A DNA stretch of 64,000 nucleotides from Globisporangium splendens. Its lineage: Eukaryota; Oomycota; Peronosporomycetes; Pythiales; Pythiaceae. The DNA lies in assembly GCA_006386115.1 (NCBI GenBank), contig VFIW01000053.1:62001-126000 (forward strand), given 5' to 3'. Under the pieces are notes generated by a model, which did not search any database, had not been told where the DNA came from, and saw only the letters and a program-made list of their open reading frames with translations. Position numbers and translations under genes: made by a program. Position 1 is the first letter of the stretch. Every line of letters starts with the position of its first letter. This document shows, one piece after another, positions 52,971-64,000 of the stretch.

Positions 52971-55068
52971 CGATGAGGACGAGGCACTGGCGCTGCAGTG
53001 GAAGCCCAAGTACGCAGCAGCCTCTGTGCTCGCACAGATCGCACTCGTGAGCACATCCGTCGTCGCTGTTGCCCATACTTGCGGGCACGCGAGTGTCCAA
53101 GTTAATGGAACCACGGCACAGAGCTTCATCGTTGGCAACGCTTGGCTAGTCACCGCTGCAATGGAGTTCAAATCTGCGTGCAGTGAATCCAGATCTGCGA
53201 TGCCAACCGCTCGGCATGCGGATCGAAACGACGTGCGTTGTGCTCCTTCGAATGGGTTGCGTCTTTTCAACATCGGGCGGAGGATGTTTCTCAAATCCAA
53301 TGCACAACGGCATTTGAGAGCCGTCGAGAAAGGCGGCACGAAAAAAAAGGTCTATGTTTGGTGCCACTCGGCAATTGATTAGCAAATTGCTACACGTTGC
53401 TCTCGGTTCTGGCGAATTCAGCAGATAACCTCAATGGCCGACAGCGTCACTCAAGCACCTCGATGCACCATCATGCTCTTATCGGAGCCCTGCTCCTGTC
53501 GTCTTCGATATTATTGTCACCACCTTGACCGAAGCTCCCATATATCGCCCCAGACTTCCCCCTTGGGTATACACAAGTCGCGCTGAACGAGCCAAGATGA
53601 ACGATGCGTCTGCATGGGACAGCAATGCCCTAGATAAGTGTAGTGCGACTCGCCGTGTGCACATCATCGGCGACTTACTTGGTGCAGTGCTCGTGCTGGC
53701 AGCTGCTGCATTCACCGTGGCGTTGGAGCTCACGCGGCGCCAGATATGTGCCGTGTACCAACTCGCGTTCGCGCTCTGCGCAAGTTGGGCATTCTTTATC
53801 GTTGGCGGTCTTGTCAACCACCATTTATCCAATGATCAGCTGAATGTCGCACTCTATGGATCGTACTTCTCCAGCTCGCTCACGACGTCGTACATTTACG
53901 TGCCCTTGCTGGCGAGTGCAGTCACCTCGCTGGTGTTCGGACTGCACCTGTCGGTGTGCAATTGCGACTGCTGCTGACTGGTCGGCTCCAAGTGCCGGAC
54001 AAACAAGCAATGCTTTGCTGCTCTTCATTCTGAATATCTCTTGTCTGTGTGACATCCAGGCGGTTCCTCCATCACCGAGACGATCAATCGAGTCGAAGTC
54101 AAAACTGGCACGAAGTCCACGATCCGCATCGAGCCTTACTTCTGCGACGAATGCGCTGAAAACGGCGGAGAGTGCGACCCAAGCCAAGCTGGGAACGATG
54201 AACCAAAGATGCACCTGTGTACAACTACTCCTTCTCGTACGTGGAGCAGATATCGAGGAGCGAGAACACTCCTGGACGCAGCTTTTGCTGCAGACCCACT
54301 GAGAGGTTGTCCCGCGTCACGCTCGCCAAATACGTCAGTATCAAGTACACGACGTGCTGTGCAACTGCGCGTCGTGCTCCTTCATGTACCCATACAGACG
54401 CGCAAGATTCGAGCTCCACTCGACACAATGTGATGCGTTGAAGCCGCGAGCGTGCATACCTTCGTCGGTCGACGCGACGACGAGCAACCGTAGCAACGCA
54501 TTCGTGACCTGGATCATGTGTGGGGTGCCATTCACAAGCGACGCAAAGTGGTGGCGCACAACTCGAAGCACGAGCGTGTACAACAGCACCCAAACTTGAT
54601 GAAGCTCGCCAACTCGTGGATCTTCCATGTGAATAGCTCCGCCTTGGTGTAGAAAAGCACAAACACTTGCAGATTCCACATGCAGAGCTCAGCGAGTTCG
54701 GATACCACCATGTGAAACGGCGCTTTGTCGTGACAGGCATCGAGATCCAAACGGCAGGAGGCAGGAATGGTTTGCATTCCGAAGTGTACCTCATCGCATC
54801 AGTGGATGCGTCGATAGTGCGCGACACGATCGTGAGTCGTCGCGATCAACTCGTTCTCGGTCATCGTCATAGAGCCAACGCGAACATCTTGACGATGGGT
54901 GGGAGACTGGATGACGCGACATTCAGCTTCGATGACACGGTCGTGCGGGAGCTGCGCAATCTGAAGGCGTCCATCTTGCGTATCGAAGTGCAAATCAACG
55001 AAGGCGCCAAGAAACTGGGCAAGAAAACTGAGGCTACCAGCAGTAGACATCATTCACCTGGTTCGTGA
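52971..55068 (+). pseudogene. relics of a membrane-protein gene
   Basis: Several coding-like stretches are not joined by any continuous frame or clear introns. A plus-strand piece (about 53500-53977) reads TEAPIYRPRLPPWVYTS and then three hydrophobic segments (LLGAVLVLAAAAFTVAL, FALCASWAFFIVGGLV, YIYVPLLASAVTSLVFGL) before a stop. Near 54060-54230 a Cys-rich stretch follows (EPYFCDECAENGGECD). Near 54667-55068 there is a helical end (RELRNLKASILRIEVQINEG). Between 52971 and 53129 the minus strand probably holds the displaced 5' part of the metallophosphatase. No family is recognised. Confidence 0.35.
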
Positions 55069-55231
55069 AAAAAGGCTGCAAAATGTTGTACGTTCCATCA
55101 TTTTGACTTGACAATTTGCAGACATTTTCATTGGGCATCATGTAGTAAAATCCAGGATAATGACCAATCAAAATTGTGTAAAATGTAGCCATGCATCAAT
55201 CTAACTCAGAAAGGGACACACAAAAACTGGT

Positions 55232-57662
55232 TCAGGCAGACAGCAGTGGCCGGTTTTCGCCACTGGAGCCACCGCCGTTGTTGTTGTTGTTGTACTTGGA
55301 CAACGGCGGCGACGCGCTCAGGAAGCTGCACGACGAAAGCGCGCGGTACCGCGAGTTGACGCGCGTGCCGCAGAAAAACACCACAAGCAACAGCACCGCG
55401 AGGCACGCGCCGAACGCCGTGAACGTGCTGAACAGGTTCATGCCCGTCGGCAGCGTGCCACCGACGAGCGACACGACGCTGACCAGCAATGCGTAAGGCA
55501 GGATGCTTCGGATGTGGCTCTGCAGCGGGATGTTTGCTGCCAACGCCGCCAAGATCGAGGTGTCGGCGATTGGCGAGCAAATGTTGCCGAACACGGACGA
55601 GCCCAGGATGGCGCCAAAGCATTGACGCAAGTTGCTGGCGTCACCGCCGCTGATCGAGTACGAAAGCGGCGAGATGATCGGGAACATGATCGCCATCGTG
55701 CCGAACGAGCTGCCCGTCGCGAATGACACGACAAAGCACAGCAGCGACGCGATCGCTGGGATGTACTGCTTTTGGATCGCGTCACCGACCGCGGTCGCGA
55801 TGAACTGCGCGACGTTGACTTCGCCGATCACGGTGCCAAGCGCCCATGCGAGGATGAGCACGAGCGTTGGATCCAGCACGTCCTTGACACCCTCCATCCA
55901 AGCCTTGGTGGCTTCGTCCAGCGTCACGATGCGTTGCAACAGCAGCATGGCTACGGCGAGCGCCCAGCCAGCGGCCGACGCACGGATGAGCGCCGAGACG
56001 GAGTTGCAGTTGCTCAGCGCGTCAAGCAGACCATACGAACCATCCGGGTCGACGGCGTACAGTCGCGAGTACCCGTCGAGGATCATGCCTGAGAACGTCA
56101 GCACAATGATCGTCACGAACGGGAACACGGCGTTCTGCCAGCGCATGGGCTTCTTCGTGTCAGGCTCAAGAGGACCGAGCTCAGGCACGGGACTCGCACA
56201 TGGTCCCATGTCGACGGGCGTCATGTACCCGGTCTGGATCGGCGACGCCGCGGCATCCTTCTCGAACTGCACCATAGGTCCAAAGTCCTTTTCGCAGATG
56301 ATCGTGATGAAGATGAATCCGATGAACAGGATCGGGAAGAACCGGTAGTGCAAACACGACAGACACGTCACGAACGGGTCCCAGTCGAGCTTCAGTTCAC
56401 GGAGCTGCTCGGCGACGTAGCCGATTTCGACTCCGATCCACGAACTCACAGGCGCTGCAAGATCGCAAAAACAACGAGAGAATGGCTAGTTAGTTGCTGT
56501 CACCATGGCGCAATTCCCACTCTCACAGACGTACCCATGGATGGCAGACAGACCCCGATGACGTGGATGATGGCGGCAAATTTCTCGCGACTGACGCCCG
56601 TTTGACTCAGCACTTGGCGCAGCGAGTTGCCGATGATCAGGATGCACGAGTAGTCGTCGAAGAAGATGAGCAGACAGAGCAGCCATGTCGAGAGCTGCAT
56701 GCGCAGCGACGTCGTCATGTACTCCTTGGCCAGCAGCGCGAGACCGTGGCCGCCACCGCCCTTCTGGACCACGCCGATCGTGCCGCCGAGGATGATCGTG
56801 AACAGCAGCACGCCCGCGTGCCCGTCGTCCACAAACGCGTTGACCCAGTACTGGTCAAACGTGCGCAGGAAGCCGACAAACGGGTTGCCCTGCGCCACGA
56901 TGGTCGCGCCGCACCAGATGCCCGCGAGCAGTGCGATGAGCACCTGACTCAGCACCGCCGACATCACCAGCGTCACCAGCGGCGGCAGCAGCGAGACCCA
57001 TCCGGGCGTCACAAACACATCCGAGGTGACCGTGAGCGAGAACGGCACGATGGTCTCCGCTTCGGAGGAGGAAACATTCGCGGTGCCGTTGCCGTTGCTC
57101 TCTCCAACAGCAAGCGGCACAGGGATCGCCGTGACCGTGGTCGTGATCGTGTGCGTGCCGTACGTTCCAATCGCGAGCTGCTTGGCGAGCTGCGTGAACG
57201 CCGAGTTGTAATTGCCCTCGGCGTCCAGCGTCTCAAACGTGCCGTTCTTCAGCAGCACGCCGTTGCTGTCTTCCAGCGAATAAGACAAGTAGCGAGGGTA
57301 CACGGTGCCTACACACATATACACAAAACAGAGAAGGGTCAGCCGCAAACAACAGGCCAAACAGATAGGCGCGCATTTACCATTTTTCAAAGCGTTCAAT
57401 TGGATCGTGGCCGTGAATGGAACGTGCTGCAGGATCACCGTCGGCGTCTACCAGAAAGAACAACAGCAACAGCAGCACAAACATATACCTTCAGTTCCCA
57501 CGAAACCAGAGAGATAGGCATACACAAACACACAGCGCGACGTGCATTGAGTTCAAGCAGCGCAGTCTGCTTGGCGGAGGCGACAGCAGCGAGCAGCAGC
57601 AGCGTCGTGAGTGCGTAGATGGAGGCGATCGCGCGTCGCGGCGAGAGGTGGAAGACGCCCAT
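55232..57662 (-). CDS. NhaC-type Na+/H+ antiporter-like transporter
   Basis: Four exons chain in phase: 57662-57489, 57447-57381, 57308-56535 and 56454-55232, giving 745 residues. Exon 1 encodes a signal peptide or signal anchor (RRAIASIYALTTLLLLAAVASA). An extracytoplasmic region of about 130 residues follows (residues 60-190). About eleven hydrophobic segments follow, including LIFFDDYSCILIIGNSLR, GVCLPSM, SFATGSSFGTMAIMFPI and SSVFGNICSPIADTSILAA, which are the typical paired half-helix motifs of NhaC/ArsB-related ion transporters. These exchange Na+ or organic ions for protons. The C-terminus is polar with an Asn run and ENRPLLSA. The large N-terminal extracellular domain is an addition to the bacterial plan. 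Confidence 0.88.
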
Positions 57663-58245
57663 GCTCTCCTACGGACGGCTCTTGCGGCGGTAGTGGTGGT
57701 TGTGCGGAGGGAGACTGAAGCGGAGTGTAGGGGGAGGAGGAGGGAAGGAGCGCAGACGCGCACAACGCTGGCTGCCTTCAGTTGCCTGCTGTTCGATGAT
57801 GCCACCCTCTTTGCACGGGTGGTCGCCTGAGAACGACCGACTGATTTGGGAAGAGGATCTGGTAGGTCAAAAAGGATCATTTTCGCAAAACCAGGTGCGA
57901 TATTGGACACTTCCACAATATTGAGTGAATGTTCTGATTCTTTTCTTTTTTGTTCGGTGGTCCCATCACAACTCAAGTTTGAATTGCGGTTGTTTTTGAT
58001 GCACAGCAGATATCGAAAGCTGTTCTTAACGATTTTGGTGCTTGGACAGAGCGTTGTTTTTGAGCTTCGCTCATTAGCAAACTTGTCCAAGAGAAGAAGC
58101 ATAGATTTTTGCTTGTGCAACACGGAATTGTTGCACATGCAACACAAACAGAATAAAGTTGTAAAGTTCAGTGGTTCCATGCACTGTGCCTTGTGATGTG
58201 CATATTAATGTAAACAAGTAGGAAAATGAACGATGTATAATTTCT
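57663..58245. other. intergenic region, antiporter 5' flank
   Basis: About 580 bases. Open frames here (for example a 229-codon minus-strand frame running through the antiporter's first exon in another phase) have no supporting domain. The 5' border of the LINE element downstream may lie within it. Confidence 0.35.
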
Positions 58246-60118
58246 GTGTGGCTTAACTTCATCCCAACATGTGGAATCTCCGGATTCTCCCGGCCGTCTA
58301 TTCGAGCGCTCGAGCGGTTATGTGCTACGTTGGTATCCAACTTCCCACAGCTCCTGTATCGACCACAGCAAACAAATGTGCTTCGGCTGTACAACGGGCA
58401 ACGTTATTACAACCACGAATGGCATCTGCACACCAGTGAAGCAACTCGGACCCACGTCGACACGACCCTAGCCAAAGCTACGCATACAGTTCACTCCGCA
58501 ACGGACTGTGACATCATGGCAACAAGAGACTTGAACGGGCAGAAGGTCTCGTTCCATGCACATCCACGTTTCACAAGAATCGTGCAACTATGGGGTGGCA
58601 ACGGACGATATAATACGACCAGATCTTTCTACCGGCAACAAGTTGCAGCAACGAAGACACAAATTGGCAAAGATACTCGAGATGCAGCAGTCAACAAAGC
58701 TGTCCATACAGCAGGATCTCTGTGGCCTGGACTGCAATTAATCCAGTGGAGCGAATTACACAACATCCCAGGGATTACAGTTTATACAGCCCAGACTCTT
58801 CTCCGGCTGAAAGCCAACCGACTCCCATGTGGAACTATGAGAAAGCTGATCTATCCTGCTCGAATCCTGAATGCTCCCAAGTTGTCCAATCTTCTGTTCA
58901 ACATCTATTCTGGGAGTGTCCGAAAGCCAAACTCGTGTGGAACTACTTTTATGCGCTATGGACGAAGATCGAAATCACTCCTGGTCAAGACCCCGCAATC
59001 TGGATCTTCAGTCTGGATCTGTCAGATACTCCAAGGCATGCATGGACCACGATCAAGAGACACATTATCGGACACAAGTTCTCCAATGAACATCTCCAAG
59101 ACCATCTCTATCCCGTCGCACACATGCTGTGGCGATATATGAGCGCGTCGCTCATACAGACTATTTGGTGTGCGCATCTGCGACGCATGGATTCGGATCC
59201 AATCGAATCGACTGCTGAGATGGCGATCATGATGACCAGATTAGAGGCAGGAATGCGAAACCTCACACAACTCGCTGAAGCGCAAGCTGGAGACTCTGAC
59301 GGTCACACGGTTGCAGCAGTTCTCAAGGCATATGTCGACTGCTTTCTCAGCCAAACAGACGCCATCCCCTTGACTCCAAATGATACTCGCGGCGTTTACC
59401 TGTTGTTTTTCGATGATGGATCACGCGGCAATCCAGGACCAGGAGGGACTGGATCCATTATCGTGCGTGTCCACAAGGACTCGCACACAGCCAGTTTAAT
59501 TTGGGCCGCCAGCATGGCGTATAGCAGGAAGGACACGACCAACAACTTTGCCGAGTACTGGGGTCTTATACATGGACTCCGAGAAGCCCAACGCAGTCAC
59601 TTCGAACCATTGTACGTGATTGGAGACAGTGCACTCATTATCTCCCAACAGCGAATGCATCGGTCCCCTCGACAGCACCGATTGGCACGTTTATACCAGA
59701 CAAGTCGACGACTCGCGGATTGCATCGACATCCTAGGATGGTACCATCACTACCGTGCCTTCAACAAGATGGCGGACTCAGCCGCCAACCTAGCCATGGA
59801 CGCCAGAACCTCAACGCAGGTTCACTTCTCAACTCATCGAGCTGCTTTCAACAATCTCACCCAGGATCTTGACGACGTCATGCATTGGCTTATGAGAAGT
59901 TCGGAAGACCCAAGGTCATTGGACAACACAAGGCAGCCTCACATAGGACCAAGAGAACATGCCATCCTGGTTAAAGATTATTTAGCATTCAGAAGTGATC
60001 TAGTGCAATCCGCGCTATAGACACATTTACACTCCTGTATAAAATTCGTAATGAAGAGTAATTAGGAGGATGGATATTGTAGGTCACGACGATGAACCTA
60101 AATATACCTCACAAAGAT
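58246..60118 (+). mobile_element. LINE retrotransposon 3' portion with zinc knuckle and RNase H
   Basis: Similarity starts in the region after the reverse transcriptase. A conserved linker is followed by a zf-RVT-like C-x4-C-x9-H-x4-C pattern (CSNPECSQVVQSSVQHLFWEC), then a type I RNase H domain: FDDGSRGNPGPGG (Asp), NNFAEYWGLIHGL (Glu), VIGDSALI (Asp) and NKMADSAAN. A frame shift lies near 58830, between the linker and the zinc motif, so the copy is not autonomous; the frame from there to the stop at 60018 is intact. The 3' UTR ends in ACAAAGATAAAAAGA. The reverse transcriptase and endonuclease are absent. The 5' boundary is uncertain, and no duplication was found. Confidence 0.8.
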
Positions 60119-60332
60119 AAAAAGACATTTTCTACTTTCATTTACTCCCATTTGACTGATTTTGTGTATTTGTTTTGTCTTAAATACGGCACAAGTGTTT
60201 TGTTTGATAGACAGATAAAATGTAGAAGAACGACCGTCTCGGATGGACACTGTCAACGATGAAAAACGACAACAACTGCTAACACACCAGCCTCACGCAA
60301 GCCCAAGACCTCGGTTCCTGTCGGCTTTGGCG

Positions 60333-62294
60333 TCACACAGCATTCGCACGCGATGCAGCAAACGCTGCTGCAGCGGCCGCGGGACGACGCAAGATCGGCA
60401 AAATGTTGGTCCAGCGGAACATCTGCGACAAAATGCACGTCGAGAACCACACGGTCACGAGCACACAGACCGACGCCTCGGAGCTGAAGTAGCTGAACAA
60501 CTTTGTCTTGCCGTACAACGGCGCCGTGAGCTGCCCAAACACGCTGATGATGAATCTAGCCGCAAACAACCACAAGTCAATCTCGTCAACTCAGTCAACA
60601 ACGAGAGCATCTGCGTATGAACAAGGCTTCCGTACAGCTTGTGGGTGGCGTGGTACACGACGCTCGACCAGATCACGTAACACGAGTTGCCCTGGATCCA
60701 GCACATGATGATCCGCGATCCGACGAGCAGCAGCGTGAACGCCGAGAGCACGTAGATCAAGTGGAACTCGCGAGTCTCCACAACCGCGTACCCCGATCCT
60801 TCGGGCACCATGTCCAAGGCGTCAACGATGATCATCGGCCAGTGCCACATCGCCCAGACCATCCCCGTGATCGCGGACGCGAGAATCGTGCTGTGGCTGA
60901 ATACAATCTCCAAAGCTGCCAGTTGTAGGCAAGAAAGTGTCGTCAGATGGAAAACCCATAAAAATCAGGAAAACTGTGGTACGTACCAGGATACAATGAT
61001 CCGCTCCACCCGATTTCTTGCACGATTGAAATAAGGAACCAGCTGCATCCTAGTCGAACACACAGGATTTGAGGCGTATATGTCAACTCTCATGCCAACG
61101 CACAGAGGTGCAAGTCACAACTGAACAGCACGGACACACACCTAGTGGATGAACACCCATTGCGAGTCCCAGATCATATCGCTTGGGCGGCAATGGGTCC
61201 CAGAAGATGCCCAAAATGCTGATGTAGAACACATAGAACACCAGCCCCGAGTCGAGCGCGTCGACGTCGTTGAAGCTAAACACCATCTCCAGTTTCTGCA
61301 CAAAGACTCGATTGAACTGTTTCACAGACACAAAATCCAACACCATCAGACAAATCAGCACACACACAGTCAACACAAAATCTCTATCTTGCTTGTGAAA
61401 AACACACCGGATTGACCATTCGAGTGGCCGCTGTGAATGAAAACGCGGCCAACTCGCAGAGCACGGGGATCGCGTAGCTCAAGAGCGAGAGCCGCAACAT
61501 CGCGCGCGTCGGGAAGCATCGGAAGAGATGGTGGAACGGCGGGATGTTCCAGTGCGACGGTGTGTTGCACGCTTGCAGCCGTTGGTCCGCAACTGCAGCA
61601 CAGACGATAGGTTAATCAATAAAAACGAGACAGACCATCCTGCGGGCGTAACCCAAGCACCCATATCCAAAGCGAGAACTCAACTGTTTCGGAGCGCAAA
61701 GGACGCGATCGCCGGGCTGATGATCCAGAGCGCGCGGAACGCGAACACGACGGGGCTGTTCGGCACAACCCCCCACTCCTTGCAGAACACGAGACCCGTG
61801 ATCGCGAGCACCACCATCGAAAAGAGCGAGACGAGGTACGCGAGCACTGCGTCGCGGTACGCCATGAGCACGTCGGACGAGAACATGCCGTGGAAGAAAT
61901 AATTGGACGCGCCGCGGCCGTTGTTGTGGTACTGGTGCGGCGGCTGGATGAGCGGGTAGTACTCTTCCCAGATGTTCTTGCCCTCGCTCGACTTCTTGGG
62001 CGGTGGCGATGGCGCAGCGTGGTCTGCTCCAGGCAGCGCCGTCATGTGGATGATCGTGCCGTAGTTGCTCGACGCCGTGGACGCCACAGAGCCGCTCTGG
62101 CTGCTCGGACGCTTGCCCGCTCCGCTGCCGCGCTTGCCCATGCTGCTGCTGCTGCTATCGAGTGTGGGATTTTGCTGCTTGGAGGCGCCGCGTGGATCTC
62201 TTGCTTCAGCTTTTTTTTCCTGCAATTGATGATCGCTTTCTGTTTGAGGCGCTCGAGAGAACGAACGGAAGGGGTCCCAGTTTATGTTCCACAT
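60333..62294 (-). CDS. CPBP-family (CAAX/Abi-type) intramembrane protease-like protein
   Basis: Six exons chain in phase: 62294-61685, 61592-61417, 61316-61142, 61049-60987, 60915-60600 and 60555-60333, giving 520 residues if the ATG at 62294 is used (an alternative start is MGKRGSG at 62141). A polar N-terminus of about 130 residues precedes about nine hydrophobic segments. The three CPBP motifs are present: QEIGWSGSLYP (motif 1, on its own 63-nt exon), MVWAMWHWPMII (motif 2) and WSSVVYHATHKL (motif 3). These form the Glu/His metal site of Rce1/CAAX-type and related proteases. In motif 1 the usual EE is QE. The last intron (44 nt) is the shortest in this gene. The substrate is unknown. Confidence 0.8.
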
Positions 62295-63830
62295 TTTGGT
62301 GTCGAGAGTGTCGATATCAGATATCAAACATGTCGAAAAGGCAGCTGTCGAGTCATGTGCAAACTCACAATGATGTCATGTTGTCGAAATATTATGATTG
62401 ACAATATCGACAATAATGACGAGAACTTTCGACAAGCAACACGAAGTTGAAGTGGTTCTTGACATTTCGAGCCTTGAAAAGCAGTGCAAAAATAGAGAAT
62501 TGCTGCATTCTCGAGTTCCGAAAAACAGCTCTCGAGTGTATTCGTCACACTGCAAGATGAATCCACTCGTCAAAATTACGAACTCATCTGCAAACATTCT
62601 CTCCTCTCTCTCCTGAAGATCGTCGGCAATTTCTGAATCATGATCCAGACCCACGCGTTTATGCCTACAGTCCTGAGCCCATCCATGATGCACACTCCAG
62701 AGCTCGCGGCAACGCTCGGTGAACATCCCTCTCCTCTTGTTGCGAGGCGCATCTTGGACACGCCATCGTGGGCTCTTTGCTTCTCACGCAGTGTGCATCG
62801 CATCCAAAAGAAAAAATTGAAGAGGGAAAGTTAGGATAAGAACTCGGAAGATTCCCACCACCAAAACTGATGAACAAGTCCAGTTAAACTACTGGCCATA
62901 AGATATTGCACATTTTGGAGTCACTGTAAAAATCGACCAGTTGTTTGTTTGTTTTTCGAAGTGAGTGGTGGTTGATTATTTTGTACCGAAAGTGTAAACT
63001 ACACAAACGAAGCGTTTCACATGGCGGATCGTCTCTCTTTTTGTTTTTTCTTCCTTCCTGTTGATGCTGGCAAACTGGTGCATTTGGCGCAATTGGCAGC
63101 TTGGCATTTGGCGGGTGTGTGCTGTCCAAGCAAAAGTCGACAGACAACCAGGAGAAAGAAAGCGCTCTTTGGATGCATCCGTGTGAGAGCGAGAATCTCC
63201 CCACTGCCGCCCAAGCAGATGTCGATGGACCACCCAAGCCATGTTTACCTATGCATCCACTATTTGCTGAACTTTCTCACAGGAGCCTTCAACCTCCATA
63301 TGCCATTCTACAGTCTCCTTCACAGAGCAAGCTCAACCATTGCATTTCAGAGTAGCTAGATCGAAGCTTATTGTAACATAAACTTTATTGAGCCATCGCG
63401 TGTAAAAGCAACAATCACTGTCACTGGTCTCCTAACTAGAGGCATCCCATCGCCTCGTCGCTCCGTTTTACTGATCACGTATTGTTGTGTGGGGGTCGGG
63501 GAGGCGGATGTCGGACGGCGTGGCGCTGTCCGCCGCGCTGATTGGTGGACGGCGCGCTCGTCCGCTGCGCAGAGTGACGGTCTCCCCTGATCCGAGTCAA
63601 ACGCGAAGCATAACCAACCTGCCCATCCGCTTCGACGCACTCCATCAGCTCTGCAGCAACGCGAAGCTCAGTCAAAAGAAGCCATCCGCTTGCCCAGCCA
63701 CCCAGCAGCCCCCTCTCCCTGTTTCCGCATCTGTCGATTTGTGCTTCTCGTGACCACCTTGACCTGCAGCGTCAGTCCGGAATCTGCGCTCCAATTGACA
63801 ACAACCAGCCCTCTCCTTATTTCTGCCACC
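62295..63830. other. intergenic region between divergent genes
   Basis: About 1.5 kb with no supported gene on either strand. It holds the promoters of the CPBP protease (-) and the epimerase (+). Confidence 0.45.
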
Positions 63831-64000
63831 ATGTCCCCCACACCTTCGTTCACTGTCGGCACCCCCGCGGAACTCGCGCTGCGCAGCCGCTCGCTCAGCG
63901 TCACGCGCCGCCGCGTGCTCGTGACTGGCGCCGCGGGCTTCATCGGCTTCCACACGTCCAAGGCGCTTCTTGAGCGCGGAGACGACGTGGTGATCATCGA
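63831..64000 (+). CDS. NAD-dependent nucleotide-sugar epimerase, N-terminus (3' partial)
   Basis: The first 56 residues lie in the window. After a Ser/Thr-rich N-terminus of about 25 residues comes [20 protein letters not shown], the TGxxGxxG NAD-binding motif of extended short-chain dehydrogenases, with ERGDDVVII as the next strand. The spacing fits UDP-glucuronate 4-epimerase-type enzymes, but other epimerases or dehydratases are possible until the YxxxK region is seen. The ATG at 63831 follows a strong GCCACC context. Confidence 0.85.
   Translation, partial: MSPTPSFTVGTPAELALRSRSLSVTRRRVLVTGAAGFIGFHTSKALLERGDDVVII

Noticed and set aside
56494..57618. 374-codon plus-strand frame rich in Arg, His and Gln
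   Set aside because: Antisense of the antiporter exons and introns; the composition is typical of antisense reading of a GC-biased membrane protein gene.
1..64000. RXLR or Crinkler effector genes
   Set aside because: No open frame combines a signal peptide with RXLR/EER or an LFLAK-type N-terminus.

Overview
The window looks like nuclear DNA of an oomycete, most likely of the Phytophthora / downy mildew group. The evidence is short GT-AG introns (mostly 44-175 nt), tightly packed genes that are often divergently paired, GC-rich third codon positions, and typical families: a BT1 folate-biopterin transporter, a PAP-like metallophosphatase, an ankyrin-TKL kinase, an N-myristoylated copine-type vWA protein and an RNase H-bearing LINE. 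This assignment is inference; no ribosomal or organellar marker is present. The run of N at 46570-47067 shows a draft assembly.

Layout. 0-15 kb: 3' end of a LysE-type transporter (+); a WW/FH2 formin-like gene (-); the ADP/ATP carrier (-); a BT1 transporter (-) divergent from TRAPPC4 (+); a MORN-repeat protein (-) divergent from a P-type ATPase-like gene with no membrane segments (+); then a receiver-like/TPR/cyclic-nucleotide-domain protein (+). 16-31 kb: an SGNH hydrolase with a CaaX-like end, aminopeptidase P, an unknown Ser/Pro-rich protein, cyclin L (-) divergent from a SAM methyltransferase (+), a CFAP97-like protein, a decayed kinesin, and an RNA exonuclease (-) divergent from an Ap4A phosphorylase (+). 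31-45 kb: a PX protein, a broken coiled-coil gene, a nine-exon copine-like gene, an unknown two-exon gene, a decayed membrane-protein gene, an equilibrative nucleoside transporter, a tRNA-splicing endonuclease catalytic subunit, and gene relics. 45-51 kb: a very large ankyrin-array / pseudokinase / kinase gene whose near-identical 99-bp repeats run into the assembly gap. 51-60 kb: a metallophosphatase broken by a LINE fragment with target-site duplications and by a nonsense codon, relics of a membrane-protein gene, an NhaC-type antiporter, and a longer LINE 3' piece. 60-64 kb: a CPBP/CAAX-type membrane protease and the start of an NAD-dependent sugar epimerase.

Most genes are unrelated housekeeping functions: membrane transport, vesicle tethering, tRNA/RNA processing, nucleotide metabolism and cytoskeleton. 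I see no operon-like pathway logic. The recurrent theme is gene decay. At least five genes carry a stop codon or frame break inside otherwise conserved coding sequence, and two LINE copies lie next to the most damaged interval. The most unusual candidates are the ATPase paralogue that appears to have lost every membrane helix and the phosphorylation site, and the ankyrin-pseudokinase-kinase protein with a recently amplified repeat array.
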